Shown one piece after another: positions 31,655 through 39,474 of a DNA stretch of 64,000 nt. The notes under the pieces are model-generated. The model worked only from the letters and a program-made list of their open reading frames with translations. It made no database searches and was not told the DNA's origin. Numbering within the stretch: position 1 is the first letter of the stretch; every line of letters starts with the position of its first letter. The stretch is from CAYWOS01 sp964459985. Its GTDB lineage: Bacteria > Bacillota > Clostridia > Christensenellales > Aristaeellaceae. The stretch spans positions 17,211 through 81,210 of the forward strand of contig CAYWOS010000010.1 of assembly GCA_964459985.1 (NCBI GenBank). Direction: 5' to 3'. The translations under genes and the position numbers were made by a program.

Positions 31655-33612
31655 GTTTTCTCGCCCGCCTTTCCCTCCGTCCAGCTGAACGCGCCGGGAT
31701 CGGGCGGCGTCTGCGCCACGCCGACGCCCTGTAATTCGACGAGCGGGCGGAATTCCTCGCGCACGTCGGAAAGCGGCGGGAAGGCGCCGACCACGTTGTC
31801 GGCCAGATAATCCATCGTCAGAATGCGCGCCGGGGTCATTTCGCCGTCCTCGCCGCAGCGCACGCCGCCGTCCTGCGATTTCATCAGTCCCGCGAACGGG
31901 CGGATTTCGTTGCTCCCGATGCCGTCTAAAAGGATCTGCTTGAGCCGCCGCGTGCCCGGATCGAGCCTTTGCGAGCAGATCACGTCGATCGCGCCGCTCG
32001 ATATGCCCCACCAGTAGTGCAGCGCCTGCGCGCCCTTTTCGTTTTCCTGATTGCGCCATGTGCCGTCCATCATGCCCAGCAGCAGCGTTTCATACAGCGT
32101 GCCCCAGTTCCAGATGGGCATAGCGAGGTTGACGGGCGCGCCGTCCTCGAGCCTGTACAGCCCGAAGGCGCGCGAAAGATGCCCGGGCGCCGACAGATCG
32201 CGGTTGGAGATCAACGACACGCCCCTGTCCTCGAGCGCGGCGAGCGGATCGCGGCCTTTGACAGACGACCATTCGAGATAGACGCGCGCGCGCGGATTGG
32301 TCAGGCGCACGCCCTGCGCGAAGGCGTTGATGCTGGCGGGCGTGCCGAAAATGGGATAATCGGCGATGTAGCCCACCTTGTCGTTCTCCGAAAGCGCCCC
32401 GGCGATGGCGCCGATGATGAACTTGGCTTCATACAGGCGCAGGTAGTACGTGCGCACGTGATGGTACAGCGCCAGCAGCGAGCAGTTGAGGATGCGCGTT
32501 TCGGGATGCCGGAGCGCGGCGCGCGCGGCGGGCTGCAGCATGGTGGGCGAGGTGGTGAAGATCACCTGAAAGCCGTCGTCGATCAGTCGCTCGATGGTCG
32601 ATTCGGCCTCCTCGGCGGTGACGTTTTCGCGCTTGACCGTTTCCACGCGATCGCCGAGCTTTTCGTCCACCTGCCCGCGCCCGAGCTCGTGCGCGTAGAT
32701 CCAGCCCGAGGAATGCGCCGAGCGCGAGTGCACGAACGCGGCGCGCAGGCGCTGCGGCTCGGGGTGCAGCACCTGCGCGATCAGCCCCGCCGGCTTGGTT
32801 TCAGGCTCCATCAGCAGCGCCACCGGCTCTTCGCTCGCCTGCGTGCGGAACTCGTCGGACAGGCTGCGCACGTCGTTCATCAGCCCGCTTTCCAGCCTGT
32901 CCTTGGCGCGCGCGTAGCCGAACACGTCCAGATAGATGAGGAAGGCGTCGCCTTTCGTCAGATCGAGCCGGCCGTGCTCGAGCTTGTAAAACGCCTGCGA
33001 GAAACGGCGGAACGCCGAGCGCAGCAGGCTGATTTCGTCGTCCGTCCATTTGTCGCCCCGGCGCTTGCCCAGGTGCTCGCGCAGCCGCGCGTAGCCGCCC
33101 TCATGGCTGAACAGGATATCGTTGATGCGCGTATCCTGATAGAATCCCATGTATTCCTGATATACGCGGTACTCGCGGGTGTCCTCGCGCCGGGGCACAA
33201 CGCGCGTGACCTCGGCCTCGATGCCGACGGCGCCCAAAAACATCATGACGCTGACGCGTTTGTTGCCCTCGACGATATAGTAGTCGTTCATGTATTCCAG
33301 CGCCGTGACCGGGTTTTCAACGCCGTGCTTGATCACGCTTTTGAGCAGCTTTTGCCATTTGCCCGCGAACTCGGAATCGGGCTCCAGCACGGGCATGAAA
33401 TTGGCGGCGAACGCCGGCGCGCGCCCCTTGGTCGACGTGCCGCCGAGCTGCGAAAAGGGAATGACTTCCAGCCCCAGCTTCACCTGCTGCAGCGCGCCCA
33501 AATGCGGCACGATCTCGTCCAGCGCCGTGAGCATCGGGTTTTCGCCCCGCGCCTGCCGCGCGCTCATTTCGCGCAGGCCCATTTTCCGCGCCTGTTCGTA
33601 TTCGCCGTCCAC
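31651..33612 (-). CDS. Cytoplasmic fusion of a ParB/Srx-like domain with a BMP (PnrA/Med-like) ligand-binding domain
   Basis: 653 residues with no signal peptide or lipobox. Residues ~45-150 resemble a ParB-like domain (IPFSQLGG, a VENPVTALEYM helix, EGNKRVSVMMFLGAVGIEAEV). Residues ~285-600 match the basic membrane protein family of nucleoside-binding proteins (RAAFVHSRSAHSSGWIYAHE, VIFTTSPTMLQPA, KVGYIADYPIFGTPASINAF, EWSS, LISNRDLSAP). BMP proteins are usually exported ABC lipoproteins; B. subtilis Med is a regulator example. Thus this may be a ligand-responsive nucleic-acid-binding regulator. GTG 33612 with AAGGGGG SD. It lies between glgP and the phosphoesterase. Confidence 0.78.
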   Translation of the reverse strand: MDGEYEQARKMGLREMSARQARGENPMLTALDEIVPHLGALQQVKLGLEVIPFSQLGGTSTKGRAPAFAANFMPVLEPDSEFAGKWQKLLKSVIKHGVENPVTALEYMNDYYIVEGNKRVSVMMFLGAVGIEAEVTRVVPRREDTREYRVYQEYMGFYQDTRINDILFSHEGGYARLREHLGKRRGDKWTDDEISLLRSAFRRFSQAFYKLEHGRLDLTKGDAFLIYLDVFGYARAKDRLESGLMNDVRSLSDEFRTQASEEPVALLMEPETKPAGLIAQVLHPEPQRLRAAFVHSRSAHSSGWIYAHELGRGQVDEKLGDRVETVKRENVTAEEAESTIERLIDDGFQVIFTTSPTMLQPAARAALRHPETRILNCSLLALYHHVRTYYLRLYEAKFIIGAIAGALSENDKVGYIADYPIFGTPASINAFAQGVRLTNPRARVYLEWSSVKGRDPLAALEDRGVSLISNRDLSAPGHLSRAFGLYRLEDGAPVNLAMPIWNWGTLYETLLLGMMDGTWRNQENEKGAQALHYWWGISSGAIDVICSQRLDPGTRRLKQILLDGIGSNEIRPFAGLMKSQDGGVRCGEDGEMTPARILTMDYLADNVVGAFPPLSDVREEFRPLVELQGVGVAQTPPDPGAFSWTEGKAGEKT

Positions 33613-33630
33613 CGGCAGGCCCCCTTTTGG

Positions 33631-33651
33631 CGGGAGGGATTACTCCTCCCG
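33631..33651 (-). other. Stem-loop centred on the glgP stop codon
   Basis: CGGGAGG (33631-33637) and CCTCCCG (33645-33651) form a 7-bp stem with the TAA stop of glgP in the loop. No T run follows. It may act as an mRNA processing or attenuation signal between glgP and the next gene. Confidence 0.55.
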
Positions 33652-36075
33652 TTTCATTTTCCAGATCAGATCGTTGTACTCCCTGATGGTGCGGTCGCTG
33701 GAAAACACGCCCGACATGGCGACGTTGGTAATCGCCATGCGCAGCCACTTGTCGCGGTCGCCATAATCCTGATCGACGCGGCGCTGCGCCATGGAATAGC
33801 TGCCGAAATCCTTGAGCACGAAGTACGGATCGCTGAACAGGAGATTGTGGTAGATATCCTGCAGCGCCGCCGGGTTGTCGGGGAAGAGCGTGCCGTCGAT
33901 GATCTGCGTCAGCGCGCGGCGAAGCTCGACGTTGGTTTCAAAGATGTGCATGGGCGAATACGTGCCCTCGCGCGACAGCGCCGCCGCCGTATCGACGCGC
34001 ATCCCGAAAATGTAGATGTTGTCCATGCCCACGCGCTCGCAGATTTCGACGTTCGCGCCGTCCATCGTGCCGATGGTGACGGCGCCGTTCATCATGAATT
34101 TCATGTTGCCCGTGCCGCTCGCCTCCTTGCCGGCGGTCGAGAGCTGCTCGGACAGATCGGCGGCGGGGATGAGCGCCTCGGCGCCCGATACGTCATAGTT
34201 TTCAAGGAATACCACCTTGAGGAACTTTTTCGCGCGCGGCGAGCGGTCGACCAGTTTGCTGATGGCGATGATGAGGCGGATGATCTGCTTGGCCATGTGA
34301 TACGCCGGGCTGGCCTTGGCGCCGAACACGAACACGCGCGGCGTCATGACGAAGCTTTCGTCGTCCATGATGCGGTTGTAGAGCACCAGAATATGAAGCG
34401 CGTTGAGCAATTGCCGCTTGTACTCGTGCAGGCGCTTGACCTGCACGTCGAACATGAAATCGGGATCGGCGGTCATCTTCTGGCGCTGCATGAGCACGTT
34501 TCCGAAGATTTCCTTGTTGCGGCGCTTGACGGCGGCGAACTTATCGCGGAACGCCCTGTCGTCGCGGAAGGGCAGCAATTCCTCGAGTAATTCGGGCTCT
34601 CTGTACCATTTGTCGCCGATGGCGTCGCAGATCAAATCGCGCAGTCCGCCGTCGCAGGCGATGAGCCAGCGCCGATGCGTGATGCCGTTGGTGATCGAAT
34701 GGAATTTTTCGGGCATGACCTCGTAATAGTCGCGGAAGGTGTCTTTTTCGAGGATTTCGGTGTGCAGTTTGCTCACGCCGTTGACCGAATAGCACATCGA
34801 CACGCACAGGTTCGCCATATGCACCATATCGTACGCCGTGACCGCCATGCCGGCGATGCGCGGGTCGCAGCCGCTGCGGTAGAAATTGGCCAGCCGCGCG
34901 CACACGCGGCGGTTGATCTCCTGAAGGATCATATAGATGCGCGGCACGAGGTTCTTCATCATGCTTTCGGGCCAGCGCTCAAGCGCCTCGGCCAGCACGG
35001 TGTGGTTGGTGTAGGCGAAGGTGTTGCGCACGATCTGCGAGGCTTCCTCCCAGCCCAATCCTTCCTCGTCGATCAGCAGGCGCATGAACTCGGGGATCGC
35101 CAGCCCGGGGTGCGTGTCGTTGATGTGGATGGTCATTTTTTCGGGGATCAGATCGTAATGATTGCCGAAGCGCCGCTTGAAATCCTTGAGCGCGTACTGC
35201 AGCGTGGCGCTGGTAAAGAAATAGTGCTGCTTGAGGCGCAATTCCTTGCCCTCGAAGTGGTTGTCCTCGGGGTAGAGCACCTTGCTGATGACGGCGGCGA
35301 GATCCTGCTCCTGCATCGCCTTGACGTAATCGCCGCTGTTGAAGGAGGCGAAATCGATGGACTTGGGCGATTTGGCGCGCCACATGCGCAGCGTGTTGAC
35401 CACGTCGCAGTCGTAGCCCGCCACGGGCATATCGTAGGGAACGGCTTCGATCGTGCGGGTATCGACAAGGCTGAACACCATGCGCCCGTCAACGTGCTTT
35501 TCCTCGACCGTGCCGCCGTAATGCACCTCGCAGACGTCCTCCATCTGCGCGACCTCCCAGACGTTGCCATTCTCCAGCCAGTCGTCCGGCATTTCGACCT
35601 GCTGACCGTCGATGATTTTCTGGCGGAACAGCCCGTACTCGTAGCGGATGGTGCAGCCCATCGCGGGCAGGGACAGCGAGGCGAGGCTGTCCATGAAGCA
35701 CGCGGCGAGCCGGCCAAGACCGCCGTTGCCCAGCCCCGGCTCCGGCTCCTCGCGCATGACGCGCCGCCAGTCGATGCCCAGTTCCTCCAGCGCCTCGGCG
35801 TACGTCTTGCTCGCGCACAGGTTGAGCACGTTGCAGTACAAACTGCGCCCCGTCAGGAACTCGACCGACAGGTAGTACAGGCGCTTGCCGGTATAACGCT
35901 TGTCCTTTTCGCGGTAGGCGACCCATTTGTTCATGATCTGGTCGCGCACCGTCGAGGCGACGGCGAAATATATCTGCTGATCGCTCGCGTCCTCGAGCGT
36001 CTTGCCGTTGTAACGCTGCAGTTTCCCCAGAATGGAAGCCTTGATGGAATCCTTGTCAAACTTGGTCAGCGGCAT
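33640..36075 (-). CDS. glgP: Glycogen/maltodextrin phosphorylase
   Basis: 811 residues, the normal length. PLP site EASGTGNMKFMMNGAVTIGT with the Schiff-base lysine, N-terminal LSVEFLTGR and GNGGLGRLAACF, and KASPAYHMAKQIIRL are all conserved. It releases glucose-1-phosphate from alpha-1,4-glucans. First gene of an operon with the ParB-like/BMP gene and the phosphoesterase; no other glg genes are near. ATG 36075 has a GGAGG SD at 6 nt. A TTGCGC-17-TATAAT promoter and a GTCCGC/GCGGAC hairpin lie in the leader. Confidence 0.97.
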   Translation of the reverse strand: MPLTKFDKDSIKASILGKLQRYNGKTLEDASDQQIYFAVASTVRDQIMNKWVAYREKDKRYTGKRLYYLSVEFLTGRSLYCNVLNLCASKTYAEALEELGIDWRRVMREEPEPGLGNGGLGRLAACFMDSLASLSLPAMGCTIRYEYGLFRQKIIDGQQVEMPDDWLENGNVWEVAQMEDVCEVHYGGTVEEKHVDGRMVFSLVDTRTIEAVPYDMPVAGYDCDVVNTLRMWRAKSPKSIDFASFNSGDYVKAMQEQDLAAVISKVLYPEDNHFEGKELRLKQHYFFTSATLQYALKDFKRRFGNHYDLIPEKMTIHINDTHPGLAIPEFMRLLIDEEGLGWEEASQIVRNTFAYTNHTVLAEALERWPESMMKNLVPRIYMILQEINRRVCARLANFYRSGCDPRIAGMAVTAYDMVHMANLCVSMCYSVNGVSKLHTEILEKDTFRDYYEVMPEKFHSITNGITHRRWLIACDGGLRDLICDAIGDKWYREPELLEELLPFRDDRAFRDKFAAVKRRNKEIFGNVLMQRQKMTADPDFMFDVQVKRLHEYKRQLLNALHILVLYNRIMDDESFVMTPRVFVFGAKASPAYHMAKQIIRLIIAISKLVDRSPRAKKFLKVVFLENYDVSGAEALIPAADLSEQLSTAGKEASGTGNMKFMMNGAVTIGTMDGANVEICERVGMDNIYIFGMRVDTAAALSREGTYSPMHIFETNVELRRALTQIIDGTLFPDNPAALQDIYHNLLFSDPYFVLKDFGSYSMAQRRVDQDYGDRDKWLRMAITNVAMSGVFSSDRTIREYNDLIWKMKREE

Positions 36076-36116
36076 ACCGATCCTCCGTTCATACGTCCGC
36101 TTGGCGGACTGAATAC

Positions 36117-36145
36117 ATTATAACGTAAGAACGCGCCGAGCGCAA
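36117..36145 (-). promoter_or_regulatory. Promoter for the glgP operon
   Basis: On the - strand TTGCGC (36145-36140), 17 nt, TATAAT (36122-36117). Confidence 0.78.
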
Positions 36146-36172
36146 GAAACAACCGCGCCGGCGCGCCGCGCA

Positions 36173-36198
36173 GGTCAAAAACCGTCAACAGGCGTCAA
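36173..36198 (+). promoter_or_regulatory. Three GTCAA direct repeats, 10-bp phased, upstream of the sugar ABC promoter
   Basis: GGTCAA at 36173, CGTCAA at 36183 and CGTCAA at 36193, start-to-start exactly 10 bp. The last repeat ends 10 bp before the -35 box of the ABC operon. Placement and same-face spacing fit an activator site, possibly for the AraC-type regulator encoded at the operon's end. Confidence 0.5.
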
Positions 36199-36208
36199 AA
36201 TATGGCTA

Positions 36209-36237
36209 TTTACAGGACAGATGCGACATTTTATAAT
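36209..36237 (+). promoter_or_regulatory. Promoter for the sugar ABC operon
   Basis: TTTACA (36209-36214), 17-nt spacer, TATAAT (36232-36237). Confidence 0.8.
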
Positions 36238-36299
36238 GAAGCTATCTTCTTCCGCCGGCGACGATGCCGGGGAAGCAAACAGGAAAGGATGAGGAATCC

Positions 36300-37646
36300 A
36301 TGAAAAAACTTGTCGCGCTGCTGCTGTGCCTCGCTCTGCTCGCCGCCCTGCCCGCGTTCGGGCTGGCGGACGAGGACGTGACGCTGGTGTTCACCTACAA
36401 ACAATCCGCCTCGGACGATCCGCTCGAGCGCTGGATCAACGACAAGGGCGTCGTCGCGGCGTTCGAGGAAGCGCATCCCGGCGTCAAGATCGAGCTGCGC
36501 CCCATCGCCTCCACCGAGGGCGACTACGCCACGCTGCTGGCGCTGCAGCTGTCCTCCGAAAAGACCGCGCCCGACATCTTCATGGAGGATACCTACATGA
36601 CCGCCACCGACGCGGCGGCGGGCTATCTGGCGTGTCTGGACGATTACCTCGCCGCGTGGGATGAGTACGATCATTACGTGCCCGGCGCCAAGGCCGCCGT
36701 GCTCGGCTCGGACGGCAAGAGCTACGGCGTGCCGATTTCGACCGATTCGCGCGGCATCTGGTACTCCCTGCCCGTGTTCGAGGCGGTCGGCATCCCGACG
36801 CCGTGGCAGCCCAAATCGTGGGAGGACGTGCTCGACGCCGCCCGCGCCATCCGCAAGTACAACGACGACAACGGCAAGAACATCCAGCCCCTGCACATCA
36901 CCGTGGGCGCCATCAACGGCGAGGCGGTATCGATGCAGACCTTTGAAATGCTTCTGTACGGCACCAAGGACGCCATGTACAAGGACGGCAAATGGCTCGT
37001 CGCGGGCAAAGGACTGGACGACACCTTCGGCTTCATCGACACCGTATACAAGGAAAACCTCGGCGTCAGCCTGGATATCGCGCTGTCCGCCGACGGTCTG
37101 CCCACCGTGGTCGCCTACATGTTCCCCAACGCGCTGGTCGGCATGAGCATGAACGTGAGCACGCTGATCGGCTACTGGCTGCCCGGCGCCGCCGCGCCCA
37201 TTGACAACATCAAGGAAAAGATCGGCTTCGCCGCCATGCCCACGCAGTTCGGCGATCCCGCCACCGTCACCATCTGCGGCGGCTGGTCGTGGGCGATTTC
37301 GTCCTATTGCGAGCACAAGGATCTCGCCTTCGAGTTCCTCGCCTTCTGCGGCAATCAGGAGAACGCCACCAACCGCTCGATCTACGACGGGCGCATGTCG
37401 CCGCGCGATGATTCGCTGTCCGTCGGCGCGTACGCCGGCATTCCCTTCATCGACGATATCTACGCCTACATGGATTACGCCTTCGTGCGTCCCAAGGACG
37501 AGGCGTACGCCGCCGTCAGCGCGCAGATCCAGACGCTCGTGGAAGAGCTGGCCAGCGGCAGCCTGACGCCCGCGCAGGCGGCGGAGCAGTACCGCATCCG
37601 CGTGACCAACGTCGTGGGCGAGGAAAACACGTTCGTCGCCGAGTAA
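36300..37646 (+). CDS. Carbohydrate ABC transporter substrate-binding protein
   Basis: 448 residues. A Sec signal (MKKLVALLLCLALLAALPAFGLA) precedes a family 1 extracellular binding fold: FTYKQSASDDP, FEEAHPGVKIEL, TAPDIFMEDTY, GVPISTDSRGIWYS, GGWSWAISSYCEHKDLAFEFL. No lipobox cysteine is present at the cleavage region, although such proteins are normally lipoproteins in single-membrane Firmicutes. It feeds the two permeases downstream; no ATPase gene is in the operon, so a shared MsmX-type ATPase is likely. ATG 36300 has a GAGGAA SD. Confidence 0.92.
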   Translation: MKKLVALLLCLALLAALPAFGLADEDVTLVFTYKQSASDDPLERWINDKGVVAAFEEAHPGVKIELRPIASTEGDYATLLALQLSSEKTAPDIFMEDTYMTATDAAAGYLACLDDYLAAWDEYDHYVPGAKAAVLGSDGKSYGVPISTDSRGIWYSLPVFEAVGIPTPWQPKSWEDVLDAARAIRKYNDDNGKNIQPLHITVGAINGEAVSMQTFEMLLYGTKDAMYKDGKWLVAGKGLDDTFGFIDTVYKENLGVSLDIALSADGLPTVVAYMFPNALVGMSMNVSTLIGYWLPGAAAPIDNIKEKIGFAAMPTQFGDPATVTICGGWSWAISSYCEHKDLAFEFLAFCGNQENATNRSIYDGRMSPRDDSLSVGAYAGIPFIDDIYAYMDYAFVRPKDEAYAAVSAQIQTLVEELASGSLTPAQAAEQYRIRVTNVVGEENTFVAE

Positions 37647-37675
37647 TCCAAACCGCCTCAAAGAAAACCGACGGC

Positions 37676-37701
37676 GGGGGCTTCCTCCCGGGGAAGCCCC
37701 C
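37676..37701 (+). other. Strong intercistronic stem-loop between binding protein and permease genes
   Basis: GGGGGCTTCC (37676-37685) and GGAAGCCCCC (37692-37701) make a perfect 10-bp stem with a 6-nt loop and no T run. Such structures commonly protect the binding-protein mRNA and lower permease expression. Confidence 0.8.
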
Positions 37702-37725
37702 GCGCAATACCAAAGGATGTGTGCT

Positions 37726-38619
37726 ATGCGCTCTCAAGCCGCCAACCGCCGCAAAGCGGCGCTGTTCCTGTTGCCCACCTCGGCGCTGCTTTTGTTTTTC
37801 TTTATCTGGCCCATCGCCTTGAGCGTGTATTATTCCATGACCGATATGACGCTCAGCGGGCGCAAGTCGCAGGCGTTCTCGTTCGTCGGTTTTGAGAATT
37901 TCGCGCGGCTTTCGCAGGACCCCCTGTTTATCAGGAGCTTCGTAAACACGCTGGTTTTCCTCGTGTTTTCGGCGATCATCGGGCAAATGGTGCTCGGCTT
38001 TCTCATCGCGCTGTTAATGAAAGGCAAAAACCGGCGCTTGAGGAGCGCGACGGGCATCACGGTTTTGGCGGGCTGGATCGCGCCCGAGGTCATCGTGTCC
38101 TTCTGCTGGATCGCGTTTTTCGGCTCAAGCGGCACGCTCAACGCCGCGCTTCAGGGGCTGGGCGTGCTCGCGCGTCCCATCGCGTGGCTGGTGACCTTTC
38201 CGATGGTCAGCGTGATCATCGCCAACATCTGGCATGGCACGGCGTTCTCGATGCTGCAGTTTCAGGCGGCGCTGGACGATATCCCCGTTTCCGTCGAGGA
38301 AGCGGCGCAGGTGGACGGCGCGGGACCGATGCGGCGCTTCCTATCGATCATTCTGCCGATGATTCGCGGCACGGTGACGACCAACGGCGTGCTCATCACG
38401 CTGCGCACGCTGGGCGTGTTCGGGCTGATCTACGCCATGACGGGCGGCGGGCCGGGCACCCAGTCGACGACGCTGTCCATTTACATGTATAAGCAGGCGT
38501 TCAGCAGCTATCAGATGGGCTACGGCACGGCGATCGCGCTGACGCTTTTGCTGGTCGGCGTGGTATTGAGCCTCGTCTACGTCCGGCTCGCCGCGCCGCG
38601 CGGAAAGGAGCGCGCATGA
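37726..38619 (+). CDS. Sugar ABC transporter permease, MalF/UgpA type
   Basis: About 297 residues and six membrane segments. The cytoplasmic EAA loop reads EEAAQVDGAGPMRRFLSIILP, which contacts the ATPase. N-terminal FLLPTSALLLFFFIWPIALS is the usual first segment. ATG 37726 follows AAAGGA at 9 nt; an upstream ATG at 37717 is less well placed. ATGA overlap joins it to the second permease. Confidence 0.94.
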   Translation: MRSQAANRRKAALFLLPTSALLLFFFIWPIALSVYYSMTDMTLSGRKSQAFSFVGFENFARLSQDPLFIRSFVNTLVFLVFSAIIGQMVLGFLIALLMKGKNRRLRSATGITVLAGWIAPEVIVSFCWIAFFGSSGTLNAALQGLGVLARPIAWLVTFPMVSVIIANIWHGTAFSMLQFQAALDDIPVSVEEAAQVDGAGPMRRFLSIILPMIRGTVTTNGVLITLRTLGVFGLIYAMTGGGPGTQSTTLSIYMYKQAFSSYQMGYGTAIALTLLLVGVVLSLVYVRLAAPRGKERA

Positions 38620-39440
38620 AACGCAGAAAACGCGCGCGCCGCGTGCAGACGGCGCTGCTCATCGTGATCGCCGCACTGTTCACGCTGCCCATGCTGTGGC
38701 TGCTGCTCGGCTCGGTCGATCCGAGCGCCGGCCAGCGCATCGCGTGGCCGGGCGAAATCACGGCGGAGAACTATCTGTCCGTATTCCGCAATCCCGACAA
38801 CCTGCGCGGCTTCCTGAACAGCTTCATTCTCTCGGCGATCGCCTCGCTGACCGTCGTTGTTTTGTCCTTTCTCGCCGCCTATCCGCTCTCGCGCTACGAT
38901 CTGCGCGGCAAGCAGCGCTTCATGTATGTCATCCTGTTCATGACGGCGCTGCCCGTCAACGCCGTGCTGGTGCCGGTGTTCAAGCTGTTCCTGAATTTCG
39001 GCATTCAGGACAGCCCTTTGTTCGTGGGGCTGTTCATGGCGGCGGTCAACCTGCCCTACGGCGTCTGGATGATGAAAAATTTCATGGACGCCGTTCCGCA
39101 GTCGCTCGAGGAAGCGGCGCAGGTGGACGGCGCGGGCGCGATGCAGATCATGCGGCGTGTCGTCCTTCCGCTCATGGTGCCCGGCGTGTGCACGGTGCTG
39201 ATCTTTGTCTTTTCGGGCGCGTGGGGCAATTTCTTTATTCCTTTCATTCTCCTGCAAAGCCCCGATAAGCTGCCGGCGTCGGTGCGCATCTATCAATACT
39301 TCCAGCATTCGGGCATGGTGGAATACGGGCGCTTGACAGCGTACTCCGTTGTGTATATGATGCCTTGCGTGGGGCTGTACGCGCTGACGCAGCGCTTTAT
39401 GTCGCAGGGCTTCGCGCTTTCGGGCGCGGACAAGGGCTGA
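38616..39440 (+). CDS. Sugar ABC transporter permease, MalG/UgpE type
   Basis: 274 residues and six membrane segments; EAA loop LEEAAQVDGAGAMQIMRRVVLP. It pairs with the upstream permease to form the membrane channel for an oligosaccharide or sugar. The C-terminus lacks unusual features. The AraC-type regulator gene follows after 34 nt in the same direction. Confidence 0.95.
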   Translation: MKRRKRARRVQTALLIVIAALFTLPMLWLLLGSVDPSAGQRIAWPGEITAENYLSVFRNPDNLRGFLNSFILSAIASLTVVVLSFLAAYPLSRYDLRGKQRFMYVILFMTALPVNAVLVPVFKLFLNFGIQDSPLFVGLFMAAVNLPYGVWMMKNFMDAVPQSLEEAAQVDGAGAMQIMRRVVLPLMVPGVCTVLIFVFSGAWGNFFIPFILLQSPDKLPASVRIYQYFQHSGMVEYGRLTAYSVVYMMPCVGLYALTQRFMSQGFALSGADKG

Positions 39441-39474
39441 CGACCGATCCTCCGCCCCGCCGAAAGGACGCTCC

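Noticed and set aside
31969..34590. + strand ORF of 873 codons opposite the ParB-like/BMP gene and glgP
   Set aside because: Antisense shadow spanning two real genes with clear motifs; no SD or promoter.
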